The notes below the pieces were generated by a model that saw only the letters and a list, made by a program, of their open reading frames with translations, was not told the DNA's origin and did no database searches. Made by a program: the position numbers and the translations under genes. This document shows, piece by piece, positions 16,863 to 25,871 of a stretch of 51,889 nt of DNA (position 1 is its first letter; every line of letters starts with the position of its first letter). Source of the DNA: UBA6019 sp035535055 (GTDB taxonomy: Bacteria; Chloroflexota; Dormibacteria; Dormibacterales; Dormibacteraceae); contig DATLQT010000064.1 of the NCBI GenBank assembly GCA_035535055.1, positions 1-51,889 of the forward strand. Direction: 5' to 3'.

Positions 16863-17533
16863 AATCTGAGGTAGGGGTTCGCCGTACTTCCAGGGCCCAG
16901 GAGGACTACCTGAAGGCGATCTACCAGCTGGGTGGAAGCGCCGAGCTCGTGCCCACCTCGCGGCTGGCGCAGGAGCTGAAACTGAGCGCGGCCTCGATCA
17001 GCGAGATGCTCGACAAGCTCGCTTCGCTGAAAATGGTGGACCACAACCGATATCGCGGAGCCCGTCTCACGACCGAGGGCGAGGCGCTCGCCCTGGAGAT
17101 GGTGCGCCACCACCGGTTGCTCGAGACCTACCTTGTCAGCGCCCTCGGCTACGGCTGGGACGAGGTCCACGAGGAGGCCGACCGCCTGGAGCACGCGATC
17201 TCCGAGCGGCTGGAGGAGAGGATGTGGACCGCGCTCGGGCGCCCCCGGGTGGACCCGCACGGCGATCCCATCCCGACCGTGGACGGGCGCCTGCAGCCGC
17301 GTGGGCTCCGGTCCTTGGTCGCCTGCACCGGGGGCGAGCGGGTGGTCGTTGAGCGCGTCTCCGACCGCGATCCCGAAAAGCTGCGGGCGATCTCCGCCCT
17401 CGGACTCAACCCCGGGACCCGGGTCCGGGTGGTGGCGGAGAGCCGCTGGGAGGGCCCGATCCTGCTGGCGCTCGGCAGGCGCCGTCTGGAGGTGCCGCTG
17501 GGCCTGGCCCGGGCACTCTTCGTGGAGAGTTGA
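16856..17533 (+). CDS. Metal-dependent DtxR/MntR family transcriptional regulator
   Basis: Protein of 225 residues. An N-terminal winged helix (about 10-75; EDYLKAIYQL, LSAASISEMLDKLASLKMV) is followed by a metal-binding dimerisation domain with HHRLLETYLV and DEVHEEADRLEH, then a FeoA/SH3-like C-terminal domain (about 150-225). Two positions that set metal choice look MntR-like. An Asp (residue 17) stands where MntR has a metal-binding Asp and DtxR has Met. An Asp also replaces the DtxR metal-binding Cys in the VHEEADRLEH block. Mn2+ sensing is therefore more likely than Fe2+, by inference. The GTG start has no leader, and a putative operator overlaps it. The stop overlaps the transporter gene. 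Confidence 0.87.
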   Translation: MPKSEVGVRRTSRAQEDYLKAIYQLGGSAELVPTSRLAQELKLSAASISEMLDKLASLKMVDHNRYRGARLTTEGEALALEMVRHHRLLETYLVSALGYGWDEVHEEADRLEHAISERLEERMWTALGRPRVDPHGDPIPTVDGRLQPRGLRSLVACTGGERVVVERVSDRDPEKLRAISALGLNPGTRVRVVAESRWEGPILLALGRRRLEVPLGLARALFVES

Positions 17534-18867
17534 GGGTCCGCGGCGAGGTCCTCACCGGCGAGGACCTGCAGCGATCCCACGACCGGGCCCGGGTGGTCGA
17601 TGCCCGTCACCGCCGGCGGCGATTGGCGCTCTGGTGGCTCCTGATCGGCCCCGGCGTGCTGGCGATGCTGGGCGAAAACGATGGCCCCAGCATGCTGTCC
17701 TACGCCGCCACCGGCGCCACCTACGGGATCGGCTTCTTTCTTCCCTTCATAGTGCTCACCTTCCTGGCGGCCTACGTCGTCCAGGAAATGGCGATGCGCG
17801 TCGGCGCCGTCACCCATCGCGGCTATGGAGAGCTGGTGTTCCAGCGCTTCGGGCGCTTTTGGGGCTGGCTCTCGGCCGGCGACCTCGTGGTCACCAACTT
17901 CGTGACCCTCATCACCGAGCTGATCGCGGTCAGGGTCGGCGCAGCCTACTTCGGCGTCCCGCCTCTGGTCGCTGTGGGTGCCGGGGTCGCCTTGGTCGTC
18001 TTCAGCGTGGCGGGGGGGCGGTACTGGCGCTGGGAACGGGTGGCGCTCAGCCTGGCCGGGCTCAACCTCGTCTTCCTGGTGGCGGGGGTAATGACACATC
18101 CCGACCCGGCGGCCCTCGCCGGCGCCTTCGCGACCTGGAAGCCGCTGCCGGGAGGCTCGCTGCAGACCTTCCTGCTCCTGCTCGCCTCCGACATCGGGGC
18201 GACGGTCACGCCCTGGATGATCTTCTTCCAGCAGAGCGCGGTGGTGGACAAGGGGATGACGCCTCGCGACATCCCTGAGGGAAGGCTTGACACCCTCGCC
18301 GGAGCGCTCCTGGCCGCACTGGCGGGCTGCGGGGCGCTGCTGGCGGCGGCGGTCCTCTTCGAGCACCACGTCGACCCAGCCCAGCTCCAGGCCGGGACCG
18401 GGTTCGCGCAGGCGCTCCAGCGCTGGGCAGGAGCGCCGGTGGCGGCCCTCTTCTCGATCGGCCTGATCGAGGCTGGAGCGCTCGCCCTGCTGACCATCTC
18501 GGCCAGCACCGCGTACGCGGTCGGGGAGGCCGTCTCCGGCGCCCACAGCTTCAACCGGCGCATCGGCGAGGCTCCGCTTTTCTACGCGCTCAACGTGGGC
18601 ACCGCCGCGCTGGCGGCCGCGATCGTGCTCATCCCGGGCGCGCCGCTGCTGAGCATCGCCCTCAACGCCAACCTGCTGGCGATCGTGCTGATGCCCGCCG
18701 CGCTGGTCTTCCTGATCCTGCTCGCGAGCGACCGCGAGATCATGGGCACCCAGGCCAACCGGTCGAGCACCAACCTTTGGGCTGCGGGCGTGACCGGCCT
18801 GGTCGCCTTTGCCGGAAGCGCCTACGCGGTGGTTGCTTTCCTGGCCACCGTGGGGGGAACGAGATGA
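17530..18867 (+). CDS. Nramp-related divalent metal transporter
   Basis: Integral membrane protein of 445 residues with about 11 helices in the Nramp family. The first helix carries GPGVLAMLGENDGPSML where canonical Nramps have the DPGN metal motif, and the sixth helix carries GATVTPWMIFFQQSAV where they have a Met-Pro-His type motif. The TPW...FFQQS pattern matches Nramp-related branches, one of which (NRMT) carries Mg2+. Fe/Mn specificity should therefore not be assumed. The ORF starts 4 bases inside the end of the metal regulator gene, suggesting the regulator controls it. Confidence 0.85.
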   Translation: MRVRGEVLTGEDLQRSHDRARVVDARHRRRRLALWWLLIGPGVLAMLGENDGPSMLSYAATGATYGIGFFLPFIVLTFLAAYVVQEMAMRVGAVTHRGYGELVFQRFGRFWGWLSAGDLVVTNFVTLITELIAVRVGAAYFGVPPLVAVGAGVALVVFSVAGGRYWRWERVALSLAGLNLVFLVAGVMTHPDPAALAGAFATWKPLPGGSLQTFLLLLASDIGATVTPWMIFFQQSAVVDKGMTPRDIPEGRLDTLAGALLAALAGCGALLAAAVLFEHHVDPAQLQAGTGFAQALQRWAGAPVAALFSIGLIEAGALALLTISASTAYAVGEAVSGAHSFNRRIGEAPLFYALNVGTAALAAAIVLIPGAPLLSIALNANLLAIVLMPAALVFLILLASDREIMGTQANRSSTNLWAAGVTGLVAFAGSAYAVVAFLATVGGTR

Positions 18868-19100
18868 GGGAGCCGGGCCTTCCCGAGCACGTCCGACACA
18901 TCTACGAGGGGGAGCCGGACGAGGACCTGATCGAGGCGCTGGAACCCGACCAGCTGGTCGATGCGATGGAGTCCAAACTTCCTTGCCGGCTGCTTGGTCG
19001 CTGGACCAGGACCGGGCTCTGGGCGCTTCGGGTGTTCGTGCTGACGATGACGGGCCTTGTCGTCTACACCTTCGTGGCAAGCCTCGGCGCCCGGGGTTGA
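18864..19100 (+). CDS. Small single-pass membrane protein
   Basis: Protein of 78 residues starting at an ATG that overlaps the transporter stop (ATGA). The first 40 residues are acidic and soluble (GEPDEDLIEAL), followed by CRLLGRW and one hydrophobic helix at about 54-74. I do not recognise a family. Tight coupling to the transporter suggests an accessory subunit or regulator of it, but nothing in the sequence proves this. Confidence 0.62.
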   Translation: MREPGLPEHVRHIYEGEPDEDLIEALEPDQLVDAMESKLPCRLLGRWTRTGLWALRVFVLTMTGLVVYTFVASLGARG

Positions 19101-19173
19101 CGATGGCGGCTACTCCTGTCTCGCTCGCGCTAACGGTGGCTTCAGGATTCTTGCCTAGCATCTTCGGGATCTG

Positions 19174-20190
19174 ATGGCGGTACCAACGCGGCCGGATGGC
19201 CGCCGGGCGAGGGCGTCCGCCGGTCGGATGAAGGGTCTCCAGGTGATGGCGATCTTCTTGGTCGGGATCGCCCTCAGTGGAGTTTCGGGTGCGCTCGCCT
19301 TCTTCCTGCCGGCGCTGGCGACCGCGGCCAGCATCTCCGGGCAGCCGGTTACGATCCCCTCGCCGTCGGCCGTCGCGGCCCTGGCGTCACCTACCCCGCC
19401 GTCCTCGGCCGGAGGGCCCTTCACCGTCCTCCTGCTGGGCTCCGACGACGACGAGAAGTTCGATCCCAACCACGTCCTCACCCAGTCGATGATCCTGGTC
19501 CGGGTCGACCCCGCCGCCAGGCAGGTGACGATGCTGTCGATCCCCCGCGACCTCTGGGTGCCGCTCTCGGTGGGCGGAACCGCCAAGATCGACGGCGCCT
19601 ACTCCTACGGAGGGCCCGCGGCGGCGATCGCGACCGTCGAGCAGAACTTCGGCGTCCACATCGACGACTACGTCTGGGTCGGGTTGAAGGGCCTCATCAA
19701 GCTGATCGACGCGCTGGGCGGCGTGGACGTGGTCGCCACCAACCCGGTCCTCGACGACTACTACCCGCAGGACATCAACAGCAACAATCCCTATGGCTAC
19801 GAGCGGGTCGCGGTCCTCTCCGGTCCCCAGCACCTGGACGGGACCACCGCGCTCCAGTACGTGCGCTCGCGCCACGGTGACCTCGAGGGCGACTTCGGCC
19901 GCTCCCAGCGGCAGCAGCAGGTCCTGCTCGCCATCCGCGCCAAGGCCTCGCAGATGACGATCGCCGACATCCCCGACCTCGCCGCGGCCTTCAACGGCGA
20001 GCTCAAGACCAGCATGAGCATCGCCCGCGTGCGCGAGCTCCTTCCCCTCGCCGGGCAGATCAAGCCCGAATCCATCCGCCAGATCGTGATGCTCTCGCCG
20101 TACACCTCGCTCGGGACCATCGACCAGCAGTCGGTGGTGTTGGGGAACTGGAACCTGATCCTCCCGCTGGTGAGGCAGTACTTCCCGTGA
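19174..20190 (+). CDS. LytR-CpsA-Psr (LCP) family glycopolymer transferase
   Basis: Protein of 338 residues with one N-terminal membrane helix (about 22-45), a Ser/Pro-rich spacer and an extracytoplasmic LCP domain (about 80-260). Family blocks are clear: FTVLLLGSDD, MILVRVDP, MLSIPRDLWV with the conserved Arg, KIDGAYSYGG, and LQYVRSRHGDLEGDFGRSQRQQ. LCP proteins transfer lipid-linked glycopolymers onto peptidoglycan or cell-wall carriers. TAGCAT lies 12 bases before the ATG, consistent with a very short leader. The stop overlaps the next gene by four bases. Confidence 0.92.
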   Translation: MAVPTRPDGRRARASAGRMKGLQVMAIFLVGIALSGVSGALAFFLPALATAASISGQPVTIPSPSAVAALASPTPPSSAGGPFTVLLLGSDDDEKFDPNHVLTQSMILVRVDPAARQVTMLSIPRDLWVPLSVGGTAKIDGAYSYGGPAAAIATVEQNFGVHIDDYVWVGLKGLIKLIDALGGVDVVATNPVLDDYYPQDINSNNPYGYERVAVLSGPQHLDGTTALQYVRSRHGDLEGDFGRSQRQQQVLLAIRAKASQMTIADIPDLAAAFNGELKTSMSIARVRELLPLAGQIKPESIRQIVMLSPYTSLGTIDQQSVVLGNWNLILPLVRQYFP

Positions 20191-21335
20191 GCTCGACCCG
20201 CCCCTGGGTCCCGGCCGCCCTGGTCGCCAGCATGCTGGTGGTCGCCTCCGGCACTTACGTGCTGCTGGGCGCCCACCAGTCGCCGATCCGCCAGCACGCC
20301 AAGACGCCGGTCCAGGTGGCGCCGCCGGCCCCGGCACTGAAGCTTCCGGGCACCATGTACATGGTGCAGGCCGGCGCCGTCTACAGCCTCTCGTCGGGGA
20401 AGTTCAGCCAGCTGACCGATCCCTCGGGGTGGGCCCAAGTCGCCGTCATTCCCGACGGCAGCGGCCTGATCGCCGTCAAGCGCACCGGGTACTACTCCGA
20501 CCTATATCACCTCGGGCTCGACGGCCACGTCGTCGCCCAGCTGACCCATAACGCGGCACCCTCTCGCTACTCCGACATCGGCACCAACCACTGGTCCTTC
20601 TACCCGAGCGTCCAACCGGGCTCGCGAACCATCTTCATGAGCTATGACTCCGGCAAGGACTACAGCTACGAGGTGGATCTGGCCATCTGGCAGATTCCCA
20701 TCGGCGGCGCCAGGTCCGGCTGGCGGCAGTGGAGTTACCCCAATGGCTACACCGGAGGTGATGTCCAGCCGGTGCCGCTGGCATCGGGCGGGCTGCTCTA
20801 CGTCAAGTATGACCAGGACGCGAACGGCAACAAGGCGTCCCAGATCTGGCTGAAGTCGAGCCAGTACGGCAACTCGACCGCCCTCACGAGCCTCGCCGAC
20901 GATTGCTCGCAGCCCGCCCTGTCGCCCGACGGAACGACTCTCGCGATGGTCTGCAGCTACCAGCAGCAGCGAGCGGACCTGGTGCTGGCGCCCTTCAACG
21001 GCACCTCGCTGGGTCCGCCGCGGACCGTGCTTTCCCAGGTCGTCGCCCAGCCGACCTGGGCGCCGGACGGTTCGGGCATAGCCTTCTTCTCCCCAGCTCT
21101 CGCCGACCAACCCTTCCAGCTCTGGTGGCTGCCGAAGACGCAGTACACGCCGCCGGCCCCCAGCCCCTCGCCCGCGGTCGTGGCGAGCCCTTCGCCGAAG
21201 TCAAAGTCGGCCTCGAAGCCAGTCGCGAGCCCCAAGCCGGCGCCAAGCCCGACGCCGGTTCCCCCGCCCAAGGCGGTGCAGATCACCACCGACCTCGGCC
21301 TCGACGCGACGGCTCCGATCGCCTGGAGGCCCTGA
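20187..21335 (+). CDS. Secreted or anchored WD40/PD40-type beta-propeller protein
   Basis: Protein of 382 residues with an N-terminal hydrophobic helix (about 9-28), probably a signal anchor or signal peptide. Repeated blades follow with the PDGSGLIAV, SPDGTTLAMV and APDGSGIAFF pattern of TolB-like propellers. The C-terminus (about 315-365) is a Pro/Ser/Lys-rich tail resembling a wall-spanning linker. It starts with GTG overlapping the LCP stop (GTGA), so it is probably translated with the LCP protein and acts in the cell envelope. The ligand is unknown. Confidence 0.75.
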   Translation: MSSTRPWVPAALVASMLVVASGTYVLLGAHQSPIRQHAKTPVQVAPPAPALKLPGTMYMVQAGAVYSLSSGKFSQLTDPSGWAQVAVIPDGSGLIAVKRTGYYSDLYHLGLDGHVVAQLTHNAAPSRYSDIGTNHWSFYPSVQPGSRTIFMSYDSGKDYSYEVDLAIWQIPIGGARSGWRQWSYPNGYTGGDVQPVPLASGGLLYVKYDQDANGNKASQIWLKSSQYGNSTALTSLADDCSQPALSPDGTTLAMVCSYQQQRADLVLAPFNGTSLGPPRTVLSQVVAQPTWAPDGSGIAFFSPALADQPFQLWWLPKTQYTPPAPSPSPAVVASPSPKSKSASKPVASPKPAPSPTPVPPPKAVQITTDLGLDATAPIAWRP

Positions 21336-21355
21336 CTCCCAGCTGGTCCTAAGTC

Positions 21356-22351
21356 CTAGCCGCCGATCTGGCTCATCGACTTGGCGGGCTTGATGAAGCC
21401 GGCCTCGCCGATGTGGTGACCCTCCTCCTTCTGCCAGATCGCGGCCTCGATCACGCGCGCGATCGAGTCGTCGGAAGCACCCGATCTCATCAGGTCGCGC
21501 AAGGGGGTCTCCTGGAGCGAGAAGAGACAGGTCCGCAAACCGCCCTCGGCGGTCAGCCGGATCCGGTTGCAGGTGGTGCAGAAGGCCTGGGAGACGCTGG
21601 AGATGAAACCGACCCCGCCTGGGGCCCCGTCGGCGAAACCGTAGTTGTTGGATGGCGCGGGCCGGTCGTTGGGCCGGGGCGCGAGCGGGAACTGCTCCTC
21701 GATGCGGTCCTGCAGCACCTGCGAGGGGACCACCAGGTCGGGGCGCCAGTTACCGTCGCCGTCGAGAGGCATGAACTCGATGAAGCGGACCTCGTACCCC
21801 TTCTCGCGCGCCAGCCGGGCGAAGTCGACGACCTCGTCGTCGTTCTGGCCCTTCATCACCACGACGTTGAGCTTGATCGGATTGAGCCCGGCCTCCTCGG
21901 CGGCGCGGATGCCGTCCATCACCTTTTTGAAGGCGTCGACCCGGGAGATCTCCTTGAAGCGGTCGATGCTGAGGGTGTCGAGCGAGATGTTCACCCGCTT
22001 GAGCCCGGCGCGGGCCAGCTTTTCGGCCTTGCCCGCGAGCAGGACACCGTTGGTCGTCATGGTGATGTCGAGGGTCGGGTCGAGCTCGCCGATCATGCCG
22101 ATCAGCTCCTCGACGCCGATCCGCACCAGTGGCTCGCCGCCCGTGATCCGGATTGTGCGGACGCCGTAGCGCTCGACGAAGAGCTGGGCCAGGCGCCGGA
22201 TCTCCTCGAAGCGAAGGACATCCTCGCGGCCCAGCCACTTCAGGCCCTCGGCGGGCATGCAGTAGATGCAGCGAAAGTTGCAGCGGTCGGTGACCGAGAT
22301 CCGGAGGTCGTCCGCGACCCGGCCATAGCTGTCGCGCAGGACTTCGGACAT
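21356..22351 (-). CDS. moaA: GTP 3',8-cyclase MoaA (molybdenum cofactor synthesis)
   Basis: Radical SAM enzyme of 331 residues that converts GTP to 3',8-cyclo-GTP, the first step of molybdopterin synthesis. The N-terminal 4Fe-4S site is CNFRCIYC (about 23-30), the SAM-binding region includes TGGEPLVR, and the C-terminal cluster has CTTCNRIRLTAEGG with the third Cys in RTCLF. The end lacks the usual Gly-Gly tail and instead reads SQIGG, which does contain a terminal Gly-Gly pair. The open frame continues upstream, but the ATG at 22351 directly abuts the divergent crotonase ATG and is preceded by TATCAT seven bases away. No other moa gene is nearby. Confidence 0.93.
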   Translation of the reverse strand: MSEVLRDSYGRVADDLRISVTDRCNFRCIYCMPAEGLKWLGREDVLRFEEIRRLAQLFVERYGVRTIRITGGEPLVRIGVEELIGMIGELDPTLDITMTTNGVLLAGKAEKLARAGLKRVNISLDTLSIDRFKEISRVDAFKKVMDGIRAAEEAGLNPIKLNVVVMKGQNDDEVVDFARLAREKGYEVRFIEFMPLDGDGNWRPDLVVPSQVLQDRIEEQFPLAPRPNDRPAPSNNYGFADGAPGGVGFISSVSQAFCTTCNRIRLTAEGGLRTCLFSLQETPLRDLMRSGASDDSIARVIEAAIWQKEEGHHIGEAGFIKPAKSMSQIGG

Positions 22352-23143
22352 ATGCCGGATGATACCCGCGTGGGGTTTGAGTTCATCCTCTCCGAGGTCA
22401 CCGGGTCGGTGGGAGTCGTGACCCTCAACCGGCCGAAGGTCCTCAACGCGCTGAGCCCCGAGTTGATGGCCGAGGTCACCGGCGCCCTCGGCGAGATGGA
22501 GCGCGATACGGCGGTCAGGGCCGTGGTGATCACCGGCGGCCCGAGGGTGTTCGCCGCCGGCGCCGACATCGGCGACATGGCGGACCGGGGCCCCGTGGAC
22601 CAGCTCACCCGCGACCAGACGGGCCGCTGGGCTGGGATCTCGGCGCTCACCAAGCCCCTGATCGCGGCCGTCAACGGCTATGCGCTGGGGGGTGGCTGCG
22701 AGCTCGCCCTGATGTGCGACCTGATCGTCGCCGGCGACAACGCCCGCTTCGGTCAGCCCGAGATCAACCTCGGCATCATCGCCGGTGCCGGCGGCACCCA
22801 GCGCTGGCCCCGGACGGCGGGCAAGTACGTGGCCATGGAGGTCAACCTGACGGGCCAGGCGATCACCGCCCAGCGTGCCTACCAGCTGGGCCTGGTGAAC
22901 CGGGTGGTTCCGGCGGAGATGACGATCGAGGTCGCCCGGCGGCTGGCGGCGGCGCTGGCTGAGAAGCCTCCCCTGGCGGCCCGGATGGCCAAGGAGTCGG
23001 TCAACGCCGCCCTCGAGACCCCGCTCCAGCAGGGCCTTGCGGTGGAGCGGCGAAACTTCTACTTCCTGTTCGCGACCGAGGACCAGAAGGAGGGAATGCA
23101 CGCCTTCCTCGAGAAGCGGCGCGGCGAGTTCAGAGGCCGGTGA
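22352..23143 (+). CDS. Enoyl-CoA hydratase
   Basis: Crotonase-fold protein of 263 residues. The oxyanion-hole segment FAAGADIGDM and both catalytic Glu positions (GGGCELAL and FGQPEINLG) are present, so a true hydratase is expected, acting on 2-enoyl-CoA in beta-oxidation. The ATG directly touches the divergent moaA start codon. The stop overlaps the following crotonase gene (GTGA), so it leads a crotonase-crotonase-thiolase operon. Confidence 0.88.
   Translation: MPDDTRVGFEFILSEVTGSVGVVTLNRPKVLNALSPELMAEVTGALGEMERDTAVRAVVITGGPRVFAAGADIGDMADRGPVDQLTRDQTGRWAGISALTKPLIAAVNGYALGGGCELALMCDLIVAGDNARFGQPEINLGIIAGAGGTQRWPRTAGKYVAMEVNLTGQAITAQRAYQLGLVNRVVPAEMTIEVARRLAAALAEKPPLAARMAKESVNAALETPLQQGLAVERRNFYFLFATEDQKEGMHAFLEKRRGEFRGR
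22359..22364 (-). promoter_or_regulatory. Predicted leaderless -10 box for moaA
   Basis: TATCAT on the minus strand, seven bases before the moaA ATG at 22351. It lies inside the first codons of the divergent crotonase gene. Confidence 0.5.
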
Positions 23144-23964
23144 GGCGGATGGTGGAGAACCCGGAGCAGCAGCAGGTCACCCTCCGCATTGAAAACGCGG
23201 TCGTCTGGATCACCCTCAACCAGCCGGAAAAGCTGAACCCGATCGGCTCGGCCGCGCGGGCGCAGCTCGACGCCGCTCTCAAGCAGGCCGAACGGGACGA
23301 CTCCGTCCGCTGCCTTGTCCTGACCGGCGCCGGGCGGGCCTTTTCCGCCGGCGCCGACGTGGCCGAGATGGGTGGCGCCGGCGGGGACATGAGGACTCCC
23401 GAGGAGGTGGGAAGAGTGCTTCGTGAGCAGTACCTGCCGATGCTGCTGCGCATCCGCTCTATGCCCAAGCCGGTGATCTGCGGCATGAACGGCCTGGCGG
23501 CGGGCATCGGGGCCAGCTTCGCGATGGCCTGCGACATCCGGATCGCGTCCGACGACTCCTTCATCTCCGAGGCCTTCGTGAACCTCGGCCTCGGTCCCGA
23601 CGGAGGCGTTAGCTGGATGCTGCCCCGCTTGGTCGGCCGGGGCCAGGCACTGGAGATGTTCTTCACCGCCAAGAGGCTTTCAGCCTCCGACTGCGAGCGC
23701 TTCGGGCTCGTCAACCGGGTGGTGCCCAAAGACCAGGTGGAGAGCGAGTGCCGGGAGCTGGCCGAGCGGCTGGCCGCCGCGCCCTTGGGGGCGCTGGCCG
23801 CGGCGAAGAGGGCCGTCAACTTCGCGGAGGGATCGACCTTCGTGGAGGCGGTCGAGTTCGAGTCGCTGCTGCAGGAGGCGCGAGCTGCCAGCCCCGACTT
23901 CACCGAGGGCGTCACTGCCTTCCAGGAAAAGCGGAAGCCGAACTTCGGGGCAGGGGTGTCGTGA
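23140..23964 (+). CDS. Enoyl-CoA hydratase/isomerase family protein (PaaG-like)
   Basis: Crotonase-fold protein of 274 residues with FSAGADVAEM. Where hydratases have the first catalytic Glu, it reads GIGASFAMACD, and the second block is EAFVNLGLGPDGG with an Asp, as in PaaG-type 1,2-epoxyphenylacetyl-CoA or cis-trans enoyl isomerases. Isomerase activity is therefore more likely than hydration. It starts with a GTG at 23140 overlapping the previous stop; ATG 23149 is an alternative. The stop overlaps the thiolase start. Confidence 0.82.
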   Translation: MRRMVENPEQQQVTLRIENAVVWITLNQPEKLNPIGSAARAQLDAALKQAERDDSVRCLVLTGAGRAFSAGADVAEMGGAGGDMRTPEEVGRVLREQYLPMLLRIRSMPKPVICGMNGLAAGIGASFAMACDIRIASDDSFISEAFVNLGLGPDGGVSWMLPRLVGRGQALEMFFTAKRLSASDCERFGLVNRVVPKDQVESECRELAERLAAAPLGALAAAKRAVNFAEGSTFVEAVEFESLLQEARAASPDFTEGVTAFQEKRKPNFGAGVS

Positions 23965-25169
23965 GCGAGGTACGCGAGGTCGTCATCGTCTCGGCGGTGC
24001 GCACGCCGATGGGCAGGTACGGCGGCCAGCTGAAGGACGTACGGCCCGACGACCTCGCCGCGATCGTCCTCCGGGAGTCGGTCGACCGGATCGGGCTCGA
24101 CGCGGGCGAGGTGGAGGACGTCATCTTCGGCTGCGCCAACCAGGCCGGTGAGGACAACCGCAATGTGGCGCGGATGGGGCTGCTGCTCGCCGGCTTCCCG
24201 GTGGAGGTGCCGGGGCAGACCGTCAACCGGCTCTGCGGCTCCGGGATGCAGGCGACCATCGCCGGGGTCCGCGAGATCCAGGTCGGCGCCGCCGAGATCG
24301 TCATCACCGGCGGCGTCGAGTCTATGACCCGGGCGCCGTGGGTGATGGCAAAACCGGACAGCCCCTTCCCGCGCGGTCCCCAGACCGCTTACGACAGCTC
24401 CCTGGGCTGGCGGCTGATCAACCCTCGAATGGCCGAGCTCTACGGGACGCTCCAGATGGGGGAGACGGCGGAGCGGGTCGCAGCGCGCTATGAGGTCAGC
24501 CGCGACGACCAGGACCAGTTCGCCCTACGGTCGCACCAGCGGGCGGTGGCGGCGCAGCGGGCGGGGCGGTTCGACGCCGAGCTGACGCCGGTGGCGATCG
24601 CGCAGCGAAAGGGCGAGCCGCTGGTCGTGACTGCCGACGAGGGGCCGCGCGCGGACGCCTCGCTGGAGACGCTGGGACGTCTCAAGCCCGTCTTCCAGGC
24701 CGGCGGGACGGTGACCGCCGGCAACGCCTCGCCGCTCAACGACGGTGCCTCGGCCCTGGTGCTGATGGCCGCCGGCGAGGCGCGGCGGCGCGGGCTGCGG
24801 CCCCTCGCCACCTTCGTCGCGGGCGCTTCGGCCGGGGTCGACCCAAACTACATGGGCATCGGCCCGGTGCCGGCGACCCGACGGGCCCTGGCCCAGGCCG
24901 GGATGACTATTAAGGACGTCGACCTGGTCGAGCTGAACGAGGCCTTCGCCGCCCAGTCGGTCGCCTGCCTGCGAGAGCTGGCCCTTGACGAGGATCGGGT
25001 CAACGTCAACGGCGGCGCCATCGCCCTCGGCCACCCGCTCGGCTCGAGCGGCTCCCGGCTGATCTGCTCCCTGGTCAACGAGATGCATCGCGACGGCTCC
25101 GAGATCGGACTGGCGACCATGTGCATCGGGGTCGGCCAGGGGATCGCGTCGATTTGGAGGCGCGACTGA
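23961..25169 (+). CDS. Acetyl-CoA C-acyltransferase (thiolase)
   Basis: Thiolase of 402 residues. The nucleophilic Cys lies in NRLCGSGMQA (about residue 90), the His in GGAIALGHPLG (about 352) and the second Cys in MCIGVGQG near the C-terminus, with NEAFAAQ before it. All catalytic residues are present. The GTG start at 23961 is in a GTGA overlap; the longer upstream frame lies inside the previous gene and is discarded. It works with the two upstream crotonases in fatty acid or aromatic acyl-CoA degradation. Confidence 0.92.
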   Translation: MSEVREVVIVSAVRTPMGRYGGQLKDVRPDDLAAIVLRESVDRIGLDAGEVEDVIFGCANQAGEDNRNVARMGLLLAGFPVEVPGQTVNRLCGSGMQATIAGVREIQVGAAEIVITGGVESMTRAPWVMAKPDSPFPRGPQTAYDSSLGWRLINPRMAELYGTLQMGETAERVAARYEVSRDDQDQFALRSHQRAVAAQRAGRFDAELTPVAIAQRKGEPLVVTADEGPRADASLETLGRLKPVFQAGGTVTAGNASPLNDGASALVLMAAGEARRRGLRPLATFVAGASAGVDPNYMGIGPVPATRRALAQAGMTIKDVDLVELNEAFAAQSVACLRELALDEDRVNVNGGAIALGHPLGSSGSRLICSLVNEMHRDGSEIGLATMCIGVGQGIASIWRRD

Positions 25170-25846
25170 CCCAGGGGGAGCGGGACCCAGCCGCCGTGCG
25201 GTCGATGTTCGACCGCATCTCGCCCCGCTACGACCTCCTCAACACGCTCTTGAGCGGCGGGCTCGACGCTCGCTGGCGCCGGTCGGCCGCGGCCGCGACC
25301 CGGCTCGGGTCGGCCGGCTCGGCGCTCGACGTCGCTTGCGGTTCCGGCCGGCTGACCCTGGAGCTGGCTCTTCGCGCGAAGAGCGGCCGGGTGGTGGGGC
25401 TCGACTTCAGCCCCGGGATGTTGGACCGAGCCCGGCGGGACAACCAGGGGATCGAGTTCATCGAGGGGGACGCGCTCGAGCTTCCCTTCGCAGACGGCGA
25501 GTTCGACGCGGTCACCATCGCCTTCGGGCTGCGCAACCTGGCCGACCCCGGCCGGGGGATGGCCGAGATGGCCCGCGTGGCGCGGCGGATGGTGGTTCTC
25601 GAGTTCGTCAAGCCGCCCCCGACCTTCATCGGCGCCGTCTACCGCTTTCACCTGCGGCGGGTGCTGCCGACGGTTGGCTCCCTCGTCAGCGGCGACGCCG
25701 CCGCCTACCGGTACCTGAGCGACACCGTCGACTCCTACCGCACCGGCGCCGAGCTGGCTGAGCTGGCGCTGGCCTCGGGGTGGCGATCGGTCGAGTTCAA
25801 AGGGTTGACCTTCGGCACGGTGGGGCTGCTGGTCGGCATCCGGTGA
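25154..25846 (+). CDS. ubiE: Demethylmenaquinone/ubiquinone methyltransferase (MenG/UbiE)
   Basis: SAM-dependent methyltransferase of about 230 residues with UbiE blocks: FDRISPRYDLLN (about 17-28), the SAM motif LDVACGSGR, DFSPGML, GDALELPF, FGLRNLADP, and the late block YRYLSDTVDSY. It methylates the quinone ring in the last step of menaquinone synthesis. The start is uncertain. TTG 25154, preceded by AGGGGA, overlaps the thiolase end and gives the best N-terminal length. The gene faces the prenyl-quinone operon that ends at 25872. Confidence 0.85.
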   Translation: MEARLTQGERDPAAVRSMFDRISPRYDLLNTLLSGGLDARWRRSAAAATRLGSAGSALDVACGSGRLTLELALRAKSGRVVGLDFSPGMLDRARRDNQGIEFIEGDALELPFADGEFDAVTIAFGLRNLADPGRGMAEMARVARRMVVLEFVKPPPTFIGAVYRFHLRRVLPTVGSLVSGDAAAYRYLSDTVDSYRTGAELAELALASGWRSVEFKGLTFGTVGLLVGIR

Positions 25847-25871
25847 TCGAGCGGCGGGGAGTGGGGATTGC

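Noticed and set aside
17149..19161. Long minus-strand frame of 670 residues opposite the metal regulator and transporter genes
   Set aside because: It is antisense to clearly recognised genes, is rich in Arg/Gly/His/Gln with no domain, and arises from high GC codon bias.
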